This document shows positions 16,293 through 26,077 of a stretch of DNA of 64,000 nt, one piece after another. The notes under the pieces were generated by a model that was not told the DNA's origin, searched no databases, and was given only the letters and a program-made list of their open reading frames with translations. The position numbers and the translations under genes are program-made. Source of the stretch: an uncultured Oscillospiraceae bacterium (lineage in GTDB: Bacteria; Bacillota; Clostridia; Oscillospirales; Oscillospiraceae); contig CAJUNA010000041.1 in NCBI GenBank assembly GCA_910587645.1, positions 1 to 64,000 on the forward strand. Reading direction: 5' to 3'. Position 1 is the stretch's first letter; each line of letters starts with the position of its first letter.

Positions 16293-17057
16293 TTATCCGC
16301 CGGACTTTATGAAATGGACTTCATAATCGTCCTCCATAGTCATCCGCAGGATGCCGGTCTCGTTCGGCTCCAGCTTGTCCACTGCGCTGAGCATGCAGGT
16401 GATCTTGAAATCAAAGTCCGCGTTGTAAAACATTTCCACCTGGAGCCGCCCATCGTAGTGGAGGACCAGCTTCCTGGAATCGGAGCAGTCCAGGGCATCG
16501 GCCCGGGGGAGCGCCTCCTGGGTAGCCAGGGCGGTCAGCAGGGCGGAGAGCCGCTCCGCTGTGAGATGGCTGTCCTCCGGCAGGACGGCGGGAGAGCTGA
16601 CCGCAGGGGTTTCCGCCTGTATGCCTTTGATTTGCAGGTAATCCGCGGCGGCGGGGGCGTCCACGGCTTCCAGGATCTTCCCGCTGGTGCTGAGCAGCCA
16701 CCATCCGCCGGCCCCCTGGATGGCGGCGGCGGCCTGGGTCTCTGTCACCTCGATCTCCAGGGTGTTTGGAAACTTAGGTTTTGGCCGCACATCGGTAATA
16801 TAGGGGAGGGCGGTGTAAATCCGCTGAGAGACCCGGTATCTGTCCAACAGGACCAGGTTGTCGCCGGTTTCCACCCCGGAGGCGGCGATGATGTCCGCCG
16901 CGCTGTACCGGCCCGCGCCAGTCACCAGGATGGTTTCCACCTTGAAGAAAAGGGTGAGCGCCGCCACAACGGTGATGGCCGCCAGGATGATGGACAAGGG
17001 GCGCAGCAAGCGTCCCAAGCCTCCCCGGCGGCGTCTTTTTTTTCTTTTCTTCGGCAT
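16293..17057 (-). CDS. ftsQ: Cell division protein FtsQ/DivIB
   Basis: This 254-residue divisome protein connects early and late division proteins. A very basic cytoplasmic tail (KKRKKRRRR) is followed by one membrane helix (about 20-38), a POTRA domain (VETILVTGAGRYSAADIIAASG...) and a beta domain. The start at 17057 has AAAGGAG upstream. It lies 61 bp after murA in the cluster. FtsQ and DivIB names are interchangeable in Firmicutes. Confidence 0.88.
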   Translation of the reverse strand: MPKKRKKRRRRGGLGRLLRPLSIILAAITVVAALTLFFKVETILVTGAGRYSAADIIAASGVETGDNLVLLDRYRVSQRIYTALPYITDVRPKPKFPNTLEIEVTETQAAAAIQGAGGWWLLSTSGKILEAVDAPAAADYLQIKGIQAETPAVSSPAVLPEDSHLTAERLSALLTALATQEALPRADALDCSDSRKLVLHYDGRLQVEMFYNADFDFKITCMLSAVDKLEPNETGILRMTMEDDYEVHFIKSGG

Positions 17058-17118
17058 GGCGTAGCTCCTTTCTCTTTTGTGGCAGCGGCGCTTGCGCTCC
17101 GGCGGCTGGGGCTGGCCG

Positions 17119-18369
17119 CTACACCAGCGCGATCCGCGCGCCCAAGGCGCGGAGATCCCGTACGGCGTCCTCGTAGCCCCGCTGGATGTGAAAAATGTCG
17201 CTGATCTGGGTTTCGCCTACGGCGGACAATCCCGCGACCAGCAGTGCCGCGCCGCCCCGCAGGTCTGTACACCGCACCTTTGCCCCCGACAGGGCGGGTA
17301 CGCCGGTGACTACCGCCACCCGGCCCGAGACGCTGATGTTCGCCCCCATGCGGCACAGTTCGTCTACATGCCGGTAGCGGTTCTCAAAAATGTTTTCCAC
17401 AAATACCGTGGCCCCATGGCCCCGCAGCAGCGCGGCCATCAGGATGGCCTGGGCATCGGTGGGGAAGCCGGGATACGGGGCGGTGCGTACTGTCCCCGCC
17501 GCCTTCAGCCGTCCGTCTGAGCGCAGGACGATCTGTCCCGCGCTGCTGTAGATCTGGCACCCAGCGGCATGGAGGGCGGCGGTTACGGTGGAGAGATGGC
17601 TGTGGTTTACCTGCCGCAGCTCCACCTCGCCACCGGTGGCCGCTGCTGCGGACAGGTATGTAGCCGCGACAATCCGGTCCGGCATGACGGTATGGCAGAC
17701 ATCGTGGGTGGCCTGCCTCCCTTGGATACAGATGGTGGAGCTTCCTGCGCCTTTGACTTTGCAGCCCATACCGCACAGGAACTCCTGGAGATCCGCGATC
17801 TCCGGCTCTCTGGCGGCGTTGACTAGGATGGTTTCGCCCTCCGCGCCGCAGGCGGCCAGCATGGCGTTTTCTGTAGCCCCCACGCTGGGCAGGCTCAGGG
17901 CGATCTCCCGCCCTGCCATCTGCTGGGCCATGCACCGCAGGCAGCCGCCCTCTTCCCTCAGGTCTGCCCCTAGCTGCCGCAGGACTGCCAGATGCAGGTC
18001 AATAGGCCTGGGGCCAAGCTCGCAGCCGCCGGGGTGGCTCAGCTCTGCCCAGCCCAGCCGGGCCAGGATCGCCCCCAGGAAAATCACCGATGAGCGCATT
18101 TCCCGCATCAAATGATCGGGGATATCCCAACGGCTGATGGAGGACGCGTCCACCACTAACCCGCCGTCCTCCCACTCCGCCCGGCAGCCCAGGTGGCGGA
18201 GGATACGGACGCTGGCTTCCACATCGCTCAAACGGGGGCAGTTTCGGAGCGTGGTGCGCCCCGGGTGCAGGATAGAGGCAGCTAAAATCGGCAATACGCT
18301 GTTTTTCGCGCCCTGGACTGTCAGCGCGCCTTCCAGCTTTCCGCCGCCTTGGATGATGATATAGCTCAT
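17119..18369 (-). CDS. murA: UDP-N-acetylglucosamine 1-carboxyvinyltransferase
   Basis: MurA performs the first committed step of peptidoglycan synthesis, transferring enolpyruvate from PEP to UDP-GlcNAc. It has 416 residues. The fosfomycin-target cysteine is present at 116 in HPGGCELGPRPIDLHL. The N-terminus IIQGGGKLEGALTVQGAKNSVLP is typical. The start at 18369 follows GGAGGG; an upstream in-frame start at 18399 lacks a ribosome site. Its place between murG and ftsQ is seen in some Clostridia. Confidence 0.95.
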   Translation of the reverse strand: MSYIIIQGGGKLEGALTVQGAKNSVLPILAASILHPGRTTLRNCPRLSDVEASVRILRHLGCRAEWEDGGLVVDASSISRWDIPDHLMREMRSSVIFLGAILARLGWAELSHPGGCELGPRPIDLHLAVLRQLGADLREEGGCLRCMAQQMAGREIALSLPSVGATENAMLAACGAEGETILVNAAREPEIADLQEFLCGMGCKVKGAGSSTICIQGRQATHDVCHTVMPDRIVAATYLSAAAATGGEVELRQVNHSHLSTVTAALHAAGCQIYSSAGQIVLRSDGRLKAAGTVRTAPYPGFPTDAQAILMAALLRGHGATVFVENIFENRYRHVDELCRMGANISVSGRVAVVTGVPALSGAKVRCTDLRGGAALLVAGLSAVGETQISDIFHIQRGYEDAVRDLRALGARIALV

Positions 18370-18432
18370 AAAGATCCCTCCGCCCATGGATTTTGTCAAA
18401 CTAATCCATGGTATGCGGATGGGAGGAAACTG

Positions 18433-19620
18433 CTACTTTGTCTTTAACAGCCCCATGACGGCGGCGTAGATTTTTTCCGCCGCATCAATGGCGCCCAGGG
18501 AGGACATGGCCTCCCGCATATGCTTCTGCTTGTTCTCGTCCCGCAGGATTTCCCATGCGGTGTCATATAATTTCCGGCCGCTGCTGTCTTTTTCCAGCAC
18601 CATCACCGCGCCGCCGGCGTCTGCCAGCACTCGGGCGTTAGATTCCTGATGGTTGTTGACCACGTTAGGGGAGGGGATCATCACAGCGGGTACGCCCAGG
18701 GCGGTCAACTCGCTGATGGTGCTGGCGCCGGCGCGGCAGATGACCAAGTCCGCTGCCCGCATTAGCTCGCTCATGTTCTGAATATACTCCCGGACCTCCA
18801 GCTCAGGTGTCTGGCGCAGGTCTACCATTGTCTCTCGCAGGCAGCTGTCCATGCTCCGGTAACCCACGGCCCCAGCCCCGTGGACGTGATGGAAGGGAGC
18901 GCCGTTTTTTACTTCCAAAGCTAAGAACTGTGCCATTTCCCGGTTCATCTCGGCGGCGCCCAGGCTTCCAAAGAAAGAGACGATCAGAGGTTTCCCATCG
19001 TCCATCCCCAGCTTTTGCTTGGCTTCCCGCTTGGTCAGGCGGAAGAAATCTCCCCGCACCGGCGTCCCAGTGACTAGGACTTTATCGGGATGCTTGTAGT
19101 TTTTCCGGCACTCCTCGAACCCAACCATAATCAGATCCGCATGATTTTCCAGCAGGCGGGTAGTCAAGCCCGGGATGGCGTTGGATTCATGGATGGCGGT
19201 TGGGATGCCCAGCTTGGAGGCGGCCTGGATCATAGGGTAGCTGGCGTAGCCGCCGGTGCCTACCACCAGGTCTGCCGGGAACTCTTTGAGGAGGGCTTTC
19301 GCTTCTCCCGGTGAGCGGAGAAAATTCCGCAGGGAGATGAGATTATGCCGGATTTCTTTTGGCTGGAAGGAGCGGTGGAAGTTAGAGACTTCTACGGCCC
19401 GGAAGGGCCACCCCGCCGTCTCGATCAAATCTTTTTCTATTCCCCGGTGGGCACCCACGAATATGATTTCGCTCTCCGGGGTTCTCTCCTTGATCAGCCC
19501 CGCCAGGGCTAGGGCGGGGTTTACATGGCCTGCGGTGCCGCCGCAGGTGAAAACGATTTTAATGGCACTCACCTCGTTTTTCGCGCCTTGTGGGCGCGAG
19601 GGATCATTTTTTCCTTTCAT
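18433..19620 (-). CDS. murG: MurG, undecaprenyl-PP-MurNAc-pentapeptide GlcNAc transferase
   Basis: MurG converts lipid I to lipid II at the inner membrane face. It has 395 residues from the ATG at 19620. The glycine-rich IVFTCGGTAGHVNPALALA opens the acceptor domain, and the C-terminal domain carries GAGASTISELTALGVPAVMIPSP, which binds UDP-GlcNAc. The start is uncertain: homologs usually begin at the IKIVFTCGG segment, which favours the GTG at 19572, but neither site has a strong ribosome binding sequence. Confidence 0.94.
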   Translation of the reverse strand: MKGKNDPSRPQGAKNEVSAIKIVFTCGGTAGHVNPALALAGLIKERTPESEIIFVGAHRGIEKDLIETAGWPFRAVEVSNFHRSFQPKEIRHNLISLRNFLRSPGEAKALLKEFPADLVVGTGGYASYPMIQAASKLGIPTAIHESNAIPGLTTRLLENHADLIMVGFEECRKNYKHPDKVLVTGTPVRGDFFRLTKREAKQKLGMDDGKPLIVSFFGSLGAAEMNREMAQFLALEVKNGAPFHHVHGAGAVGYRSMDSCLRETMVDLRQTPELEVREYIQNMSELMRAADLVICRAGASTISELTALGVPAVMIPSPNVVNNHQESNARVLADAGGAVMVLEKDSSGRKLYDTAWEILRDENKQKHMREAMSSLGAIDAAEKIYAAVMGLLKTK

Positions 19621-19647
19621 CAAGGGAAAAGGCGTTGGAGGGGAAAG

Positions 19648-20955
19648 TCAGCTTGCTTTTGGGGCGGGGATTTGGCGGGAAACAGAGAGGACGATTCCGA
19701 TTTCTACCAACTGGATTACCAATGCCGTACCGCCGGAGCTGAAAAATGGAAGGGAAATTCCGGTGGACGGGATCAGGTTCGTTACCACCGCGATATTCAG
19801 GAAGGTTTGCAGCGCAATTTGGGTAGTGACGCCCACAATTAACAGGCTGCCAAAACGATCCCTCGCGTGAATCGCCAGCCAGAACCCCCGGATGATCAGC
19901 AGCGCAAATAATACCATGATCATTGTGCCGCCTGCCAAACCTAATTCCTCCAGTACAATAGCAAAAATATAGTCGTTTTGCGCCTCCGGAAGGAAACCAA
20001 ATTTCTGGCGGCTTTTTCCAAAGCCTACGCCCAGCAGCCCGCCGGAGCCAACGGCGTAAAGGCTCTGGATGGTTTGATACGCCTCATCCCGGCGGAACTC
20101 GATATCACCGCCGAAGGGGTCTTTCCACACCGCAATCCGGGAAGCGTTGTACTTAATGGCCTTAAAAAAGTTTTCGATTACATCGGTAAACGCCAGCAGA
20201 TAGGACGCGAATCCCAAGCCGCTGACACCCGCCACAATCCAGCCCCAGTGGATGCCGCCCACCACCATCATTGCCGCCCCGATGCCCGCAATCAGGATAG
20301 CGCCGGAGAAGTGGGGCTCGATTGCCGTTAAAAGCACCATCGACAGCAATATGGCAATGTGATAGCCAAAGCCTTCCTTGAGATCCTTCATTTTTTCACG
20401 TTTCTTAGAGATAGATTCCGCGAAAAAGACGATCAATCCCAGCTTCGCTACATCGGAGGGCTGAAAGGTCAGGGTCGTATTAGGAACGCCCAGCCACCGC
20501 GCCGCGCCGTTGGCGCTGATAGCCAGCAGGCGCCCGTTTTCCTTCGGGCCAGGGATGACCACTAGGATCAGCAGGACAAAGGACACGATCAGCGCCAGCC
20601 GCGCCAGCCCGCGGAACCGCTCGTAGTTGATCTTGGATACCCACAGCATCAACCCAACGCCAAGGGCGGCAAATATTACCTGCCGCCGGATGAAATAGAA
20701 CGGGTCGTTGCCAAGCCGTGAACTGGCCTGGGCATCGGGAAAGCTGGCGGAAAACAGCATGAGCAGCCCAATCCCCAGCAGCAGCATAGCCAGCAGCAAA
20801 AAGGGCATATCCAGCGGCCCGCGGGCCGCTTCCCAGGCTTCCTGCCGCTTCCGCCGGTCCTCGCGCTCCTTGGCGCGCTTCATCTGGCGGTATTCGTCCC
20901 GCGTCAGGGGGACGCCGTTTCTGGTTCTGACCGGACGCTGTTTCTTTTGGGCCAT
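19648..20955 (-). CDS. ftsW: FtsW/SpoVE-type SEDS glycosyltransferase
   Basis: FtsW is a polytopic SEDS protein that polymerises lipid II at the septum with a class B PBP (the spoVD product here). The 435-residue protein has a charged cytoplasmic tail of about 50 residues and then about ten membrane helices. Characteristic segments include NGAARWLGV, FQPSDVAKLGLIVFFA and PSTGISLPFFSSGGTALV. GGAGG is eight bases before the ATG at 20955. It could equally be called spoVE; the cluster position favours FtsW. Confidence 0.93.
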   Translation of the reverse strand: MAQKKQRPVRTRNGVPLTRDEYRQMKRAKEREDRRKRQEAWEAARGPLDMPFLLLAMLLLGIGLLMLFSASFPDAQASSRLGNDPFYFIRRQVIFAALGVGLMLWVSKINYERFRGLARLALIVSFVLLILVVIPGPKENGRLLAISANGAARWLGVPNTTLTFQPSDVAKLGLIVFFAESISKKREKMKDLKEGFGYHIAILLSMVLLTAIEPHFSGAILIAGIGAAMMVVGGIHWGWIVAGVSGLGFASYLLAFTDVIENFFKAIKYNASRIAVWKDPFGGDIEFRRDEAYQTIQSLYAVGSGGLLGVGFGKSRQKFGFLPEAQNDYIFAIVLEELGLAGGTMIMVLFALLIIRGFWLAIHARDRFGSLLIVGVTTQIALQTFLNIAVVTNLIPSTGISLPFFSSGGTALVIQLVEIGIVLSVSRQIPAPKAS

Positions 20956-20992
20956 GGGCATTTCCTCCAATCAATGGGTCATGGGAATATAA

Positions 20993-21973
20993 CTACAGCG
21001 CGAGGATCCCCACCAGAGCCAAAGCGCAGAATACCGCCGAGACCGCCGTAAAGACGGTGACGATCTTGACCTCGCTCCAGCCGCACATCTCAAAGTGATG
21101 GTGGATGGGCGCCATTTTGAAAATCCGTTTTCCGTGGGTCAGCTTGAAGTAAGCCACTTGCAGAATATCGGACAGGGTCTCTATGATGTAAACGATCCCT
21201 ACCGGGACCAGGATCAGCGGCATATCGATGGCAAAGGCCATCCCCGCCACCGCGCCGCCGAGAAACAAGGATCCGGTGTCTCCCATGAAAACCTTGGCGG
21301 GGTGGGCGTTGAACAGCAGGAAGGCCAGCAGCCCGCCCAGAACCGCCCCAGCGAACACACCCATCTGCATTATGCCCCACCAGGCTGCCGCCGTCACATA
21401 AAACAGCGCCACTGGAATGGTGACTGAAGCGGCAAGGCCGTCCAGGCCGTCGGTAATGTTCACCGCGTTTACCGCGCCTACGATGACAAAGGCGGAAAAC
21501 ACCATATACACCGGCCAGTTCAGGGAGAGGTCAACATTGAAAAAGGGGATATACAGATGGGGCGTAATATGTCCCTCGAAGCGCATCAGCATCAAAAACA
21601 GGATCGCCGCCGCCAATTGGAGCAGAAACTTCTGGATGGCGGTCAGCCCCAGGTTCTGATGCCGCTTGACCTTCTCGAAATCATCCAGGAAGCCGATCAC
21701 CCCGAACACGGCGGAAAACAGGAACAGGTAAATATGGGTCAGATCTCCGCCCACCATACCCCGCCATCCGGCAAGGGAGATGGTGGCGGCAATGCCGATA
21801 ATAAACATCAGTCCGCCCATGGTGGGGGTTCCGGCTTTGGTGGCGTGCCATTTCGGCCCCACCTCGCGGATTTCCTGTCCCGCTTTCAGCCGCCGCAGGG
21901 CGGGCAGGATCAGCCACCGGCCCAGCAGCGCCGTCAAGGCAAAGCAGAGGATACACGCAATCATCATTTCCAT
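20993..21973 (-). CDS. mraY: Phospho-N-acetylmuramoyl-pentapeptide transferase
   Basis: MraY makes lipid I by moving phospho-MurNAc-pentapeptide to undecaprenyl phosphate. It is a 326-residue membrane enzyme with about ten helices. Seen motifs: KAGTPTMGGLMF, the catalytic NITDGLDGLAA, and HAPAKVFMGDTGS-like HPAKVFMGDTGSLFLG and PIHHHFE. The start at 21973 lies after GAGGGAG; the open frame continues upstream into the murE end without a ribosome site. murF, which usually precedes it, is missing. Confidence 0.95.
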   Translation of the reverse strand: MEMMIACILCFALTALLGRWLILPALRRLKAGQEIREVGPKWHATKAGTPTMGGLMFIIGIAATISLAGWRGMVGGDLTHIYLFLFSAVFGVIGFLDDFEKVKRHQNLGLTAIQKFLLQLAAAILFLMLMRFEGHITPHLYIPFFNVDLSLNWPVYMVFSAFVIVGAVNAVNITDGLDGLAASVTIPVALFYVTAAAWWGIMQMGVFAGAVLGGLLAFLLFNAHPAKVFMGDTGSLFLGGAVAGMAFAIDMPLILVPVGIVYIIETLSDILQVAYFKLTHGKRIFKMAPIHHHFEMCGWSEVKIVTVFTAVSAVFCALALVGILAL

Positions 21974-22001
21974 AGAATATTCTCCCTCACGCCTGACCGT
22001 C

Positions 22002-23453
22002 TCAGGCTTTCTTCGTTCGTTCAGCGATATAGCCGGCAATGACCTCGCGCTCATCCAGGTGGCGCTTTTCATGGCCAACGATCTGGTAGGTTTCATGCCC
22101 CTTGCCGGCTAAAATAATTACGTCCTTCGGCTGGGCGTGATCCATGGCGTAGCGGATGGCTTTCACCCGGTCCGCTTCCACCACATACGGCGTCTGGGTT
22201 CCCTCCAGCCCGGGCAGGATCTCCGCGATGATCGCGTCCGGATCCTCTGTTCTCGGGTTGTCGGAGGTGACCACCAGGAAATCCGCCAGTTGGGCGGCGA
22301 TTTTTCCCATTTTAGGCCGCTTTCCCCGGTCACGGTCGCCGCCGCAGCCGAAGAGGAGCACCACGCGGCCCTCTGCGAATCCCCGCACGGTGTTCAGAAC
22401 ATTTTCGATGGCGTCCGGCGTCACGGCGTAGTCAATGAGGATGGTGTAATCCCAAGGCACAGGTACGATCTCCACCCGGCCCTTGACCCCTTTGCTTTGT
22501 GCCAGGGCTGCGGCGGAATCAGCCACGGCAATTCCCAAAACCTTCGCAGCCGCCAGTACGCCCAGGGCATTGTAGACGGTAAATCCGCCGGGGATCCCCA
22601 CATGGACGGGCACGGATTCCCCCTGGCAGCGGGCGTCAAAATCCACGCCCTCCGCCGTCAGGCGGATATTCCCGGCTGTCAGATCCCCCGTCTTTTCCCC
22701 GTAGGAGAGCAGGGGGCAGGGGGCGTTCCGGGTAACCCGCCCCGCCCAGGGATCATCGGCGTTATAAACGCCCGCGCCGCTTTGTTGGAAAAGCATGGCT
22801 TTCGCATCGCAGTAGTTTTCCATAGTTTCATGAAAATCCAGGTGATCCTGGCTGAGGTTTGTAAACAATCCCACCGTGAACTGAATCCCGGCCACCCGCT
22901 GCAAGCAGAGGGCATGGGAGGATACCTCCATTACCACATGGGAGCAGCCCGCGTCTGCCATCGCGCGGAAAAGGGCTTGCAGCTCAAAAGATTCCGGGGT
23001 AGTGCGCTCAGTGTGGAGGATTTCGTCTCCGATCATGTTCTGGTTGGTGCCGATCAGCCCAACCTTCGCGCCCAGGCATTTTTCCAGCAAATCTTTCAGC
23101 AGGTAGGTGGTTGTCGTCTTACCGTTGGTACCGGTGACCCCCACCATCGTCATAGAAGCGGCGGGGTCTCCAAACCAATTTCGGCCCAGCTGTGCCAGCG
23201 CGGCGCGGCTGTCCTCCACCAGTACATAGGGGATATTTCCCTCCGGCTTCCGCTGGCAGAGGACGCAGGAAGCGCCTTTTTCCACAGCCATAGGGATATA
23301 GCGGTGGCCGTCTGTCTCATATCCGGCAATGGCGACAAATAGATCGCCGGGCTTTGCCTGCCGGGAGTCGTAGCTAACGCCGCTGAGTGTAAGATCCTGC
23401 GGGGCCGTTGTTTCCTTAATGGGAATATCTTTCAATAAATCAGATAGTTTCAT
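22002..23453 (-). CDS. murE: UDP-MurNAc-L-Ala-D-Glu:meso-diaminopimelate ligase
   Basis: MurE adds the third residue of the stem peptide. It has 483 residues, with ATP-binding GTNGKTT at 108-114 and the central Mur-ligase domain ending in GRVEIVP. The C-terminal DNPR motif at 398-401 is the known mark of enzymes that use meso-diaminopimelate rather than lysine. It lies between spoVD and mraY with no murF after it. Confidence 0.95.
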   Translation of the reverse strand: MKLSDLLKDIPIKETTAPQDLTLSGVSYDSRQAKPGDLFVAIAGYETDGHRYIPMAVEKGASCVLCQRKPEGNIPYVLVEDSRAALAQLGRNWFGDPAASMTMVGVTGTNGKTTTTYLLKDLLEKCLGAKVGLIGTNQNMIGDEILHTERTTPESFELQALFRAMADAGCSHVVMEVSSHALCLQRVAGIQFTVGLFTNLSQDHLDFHETMENYCDAKAMLFQQSGAGVYNADDPWAGRVTRNAPCPLLSYGEKTGDLTAGNIRLTAEGVDFDARCQGESVPVHVGIPGGFTVYNALGVLAAAKVLGIAVADSAAALAQSKGVKGRVEIVPVPWDYTILIDYAVTPDAIENVLNTVRGFAEGRVVLLFGCGGDRDRGKRPKMGKIAAQLADFLVVTSDNPRTEDPDAIIAEILPGLEGTQTPYVVEADRVKAIRYAMDHAQPKDVIILAGKGHETYQIVGHEKRHLDEREVIAGYIAERTKKA

Positions 23454-23526
23454 CTTATGCTTCCTGCTCTTTCCTCATTCGTTGGGGGTCCTGTTGATTG
23501 TGGTTCTCTTACCGCCCCATGTGGGG

Positions 23527-25959
23527 TTAGTCGGCGATATTGGACATTTGACCCATTTGTACGGATATGACCGTACCCGCTGCCACCTCCGTACCAGGTT
23601 CCACGGACTGGCTGATGGCCTTCGCGCCGCGGCCTGCCGCGCCGGATGCTTTCAAAATCAGGCCCGCGTTTACCAGCGTGCGGTTGCATTCGTCAGCCGA
23701 CATACCGACCACGTTGGGAACTGTACACAGATCCACGGATTTTTCCGCGCCCATATACAGGATCACTTCCGCGCCTGTGGGAACGATGGCGCCGCCTGCC
23801 GGGGTCTGGTCTGTCACCTTCTCACCATCGCCTACTGTGCGGTAAGAGGAAAATCCATAGTCGTTCAGCTTCTCCAGCGCGGCCGCCTTGGTGGAGCCGA
23901 CAACATAAGGCACCGTACCCTCGGCGGCAGTCTGGGTTTCCTCGTCATACTGGGGGGAAATGCCTAAATAGGGGAGGATATCCGCCATGATCTTAGACGC
24001 TGTGGGGGCGACAAAATTGCCGCCGGAAACGTAGATCCCCGTATCACGGGAGGGGGTATCCATTGTCAGCAGCATAATGACCTGGGGATCGTCCGCCGGC
24101 GCGAAGCAGAGGAAGGATACCACAACATCACCCAGAGGATTATCCTTCGTTTTTGTGCCGTTTTTATCCGCCGTACCTGTTTTGCCGCCAATGCGGTAGC
24201 CGGTAACCTGGCCGTTTTTTCCGCCGCCATCGGTGACTACGTACTCCAACGCTTCCCGCACCATAGCGGAGGTTTCCTCGCTGACAACCTGGCGGATGGG
24301 GGTGGAATCATGCTGCTTGACGATGTTGCCGTCCGCGTCCAGCTCCTTCTCCACCACATAGGGCTGATAGAGATATCCTCCGTTGATGCAGGCCGCCTGG
24401 GCGGCAATGAGCTGAATGGGCGTGACATTAAAGTTCTGGCCAAAGGCGTAACAGGCCAGGTCAATGTCGTGGCTCTCAAAGGTTTTGCGGTTGATAAACA
24501 CGCTGGCGCCTTCACCCTGGAGGTCTACGCCGGTGGGGGAGAGGAGGCCGAATTCCTCCAGATAATCATAAAATGTGGAGCGCCCAATATCCAGGCCCAT
24601 TTTGATAAAGGCCGGGTTACAGGAATGCCCCACCGCTTCTACCAATGTCTGGGAGCCGTGGCCGTTCTTATTGGAGCAGTGGATGGGGTCACTGCCCTCG
24701 ATGACCACGGAGCCGCCGCAGTAGTAGGAGCTGTTCCGGTTAGCCACGCCTTCCTCCAGCGCCATGGCAAGGGTCAGGGTTTTGAAAGTGGATCCCGGCT
24801 CATAGGCATCATTGACCGCCTTGTTCCGCCACTGGAGGTTTTGCAGGTTGCCCAGCAGCTCGTTGTAGGCGGAGGAGTGCTCCTTGCCCGGCTCCGGCGG
24901 GTTTTCCTCGTCTGCTTTGGCGAGCTGGGCTTGCAGTTTTTCATCATAGACGCCGCTGCGGTTGTTGAGGTCGTAGGTGGGATTGGAGGCGATAGCCAGG
25001 ATCGCCCCGGTTTTGGGATCCAGGACCACACAGGCCGCGCCGTTCTTCGCGCCGAACTCGCTGATCATGTCCGCCATGCCCCGTTCCACATAAGACTGGA
25101 TGTTGCTGTCGATGGTGGTCTGGATGCTGTGGCCTTCCTCCGCGTCGTAGTACTGCTCATACTGGAACATAATCTCCGCGCCGCGCCCGTCCTTGGCGGT
25201 CACCGCCAGCCCGGAGGTTCCCTCCAGGACATCGTTATACAGCGCCTCCAAGCCATAGGCCCCGTGGTTATCCGAATCTAGGAACCCGATCACATGGGAC
25301 GCCAGGGAGGAGTGGGGATAGTACCGCTTGGAGTCGGTCTCCAGGTGGACGCCCTGCAAGGATTTGCCGGTATCATTGGTCGTGATGAACTCACGAACCT
25401 TGTCGCTGACCGGTTTATCCACCCGTTTTTTCAAAATGGCGTACATGTAGTTGGTTTTCGCCATTTCGTTATAGATCTTCTGCTGGTCGATCTCCAGGAT
25501 TTCCGCCAGGCGCACAGCGATCATGTCCTTGTATTCCTGGCCGCTCATGGGCAGCTTCTCGCCATCCTTCAGGCCGTCCACCAGCTTCTGCGCCCGCTCC
25601 TGATCCAGCTTGTCAGCGTATTTAGCAATCGCGTTGGGATCCAGGAATACCGTATCCGCCGAGGCGGAAATAGCCAGTGTTACCCCGTTGCGGTCGTAAA
25701 TCGCCCCCCGGGAGGCGGAAATGACCGTGCTGCGCATCTGCTGGGTGGATGCGCGGTCTTGCAAATCATCGTGTTGGGTGATGGTGAGGTCGTACGCCTT
25801 GGCGAACAGCGCCAAAAACGCCGCCACGCCGAACACCAGTAGCAGCGCCAGCGTCCGGCGCTGGATCACCAGCTTCGCCAGGCGGGCGGAGTTGGGCTTG
25901 CGGTTTGGCTGTTTCTGTTTTCCGCCGCTCTCCAGCGGCTGTTTGACGGGTTTTGCCAT
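23527..25959 (-). CDS. spoVD: Class B penicillin-binding protein with PASTA domains (SpoVD/PBP2x type)
   Basis: This 810-residue membrane-anchored transpeptidase cross-links septal or spore-cortex peptidoglycan. A single helix lies at about 33-55, followed by the dimerisation domain and the transpeptidase. The active serine is Ser390 in EPGSTFK, the SxN motif is HSCN, and KTG is at 593-595. Two C-terminal PASTA repeats (VPYVVGSTKAAALEKL... and VPNVVGMSADECNRTL...) follow. AAGGAGGT precedes the start. With PASTA it fits SpoVD or PBP2x; it may be the main FtsW partner. Confidence 0.94.
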   Translation of the reverse strand: MAKPVKQPLESGGKQKQPNRKPNSARLAKLVIQRRTLALLLVFGVAAFLALFAKAYDLTITQHDDLQDRASTQQMRSTVISASRGAIYDRNGVTLAISASADTVFLDPNAIAKYADKLDQERAQKLVDGLKDGEKLPMSGQEYKDMIAVRLAEILEIDQQKIYNEMAKTNYMYAILKKRVDKPVSDKVREFITTNDTGKSLQGVHLETDSKRYYPHSSLASHVIGFLDSDNHGAYGLEALYNDVLEGTSGLAVTAKDGRGAEIMFQYEQYYDAEEGHSIQTTIDSNIQSYVERGMADMISEFGAKNGAACVVLDPKTGAILAIASNPTYDLNNRSGVYDEKLQAQLAKADEENPPEPGKEHSSAYNELLGNLQNLQWRNKAVNDAYEPGSTFKTLTLAMALEEGVANRNSSYYCGGSVVIEGSDPIHCSNKNGHGSQTLVEAVGHSCNPAFIKMGLDIGRSTFYDYLEEFGLLSPTGVDLQGEGASVFINRKTFESHDIDLACYAFGQNFNVTPIQLIAAQAACINGGYLYQPYVVEKELDADGNIVKQHDSTPIRQVVSEETSAMVREALEYVVTDGGGKNGQVTGYRIGGKTGTADKNGTKTKDNPLGDVVVSFLCFAPADDPQVIMLLTMDTPSRDTGIYVSGGNFVAPTASKIMADILPYLGISPQYDEETQTAAEGTVPYVVGSTKAAALEKLNDYGFSSYRTVGDGEKVTDQTPAGGAIVPTGAEVILYMGAEKSVDLCTVPNVVGMSADECNRTLVNAGLILKASGAAGRGAKAISQSVEPGTEVAAGTVISVQMGQMSNIAD

Positions 25960-25974
25960 ACCTACCTCCTTGAC

Positions 25975-26006
25975 AAAAAGGGAGCGGTAGGAAATCCTCC
26001 GCTCCC
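25975..26006 (-). terminator. Terminator-like hairpin between ftsL and spoVD
   Basis: A 12-bp stem with one bulge (25980-25992 with 25995-26006, loop AA) is followed on the minus strand by TTTTT (25979-25975), just ahead of the spoVD ribosome site. A second very GC-rich hairpin lies at about 26012-26040. This would reduce read-through into the rest of the dcw cluster and may be an attenuator. Confidence 0.65.
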
Positions 26007-26077
26007 GAACCTGCCCGCCCCGGCGGCAGGGCGGGGCGCTCTTTTCGTTTTCTCAAATATACGCGCCGGTGTGGAGA

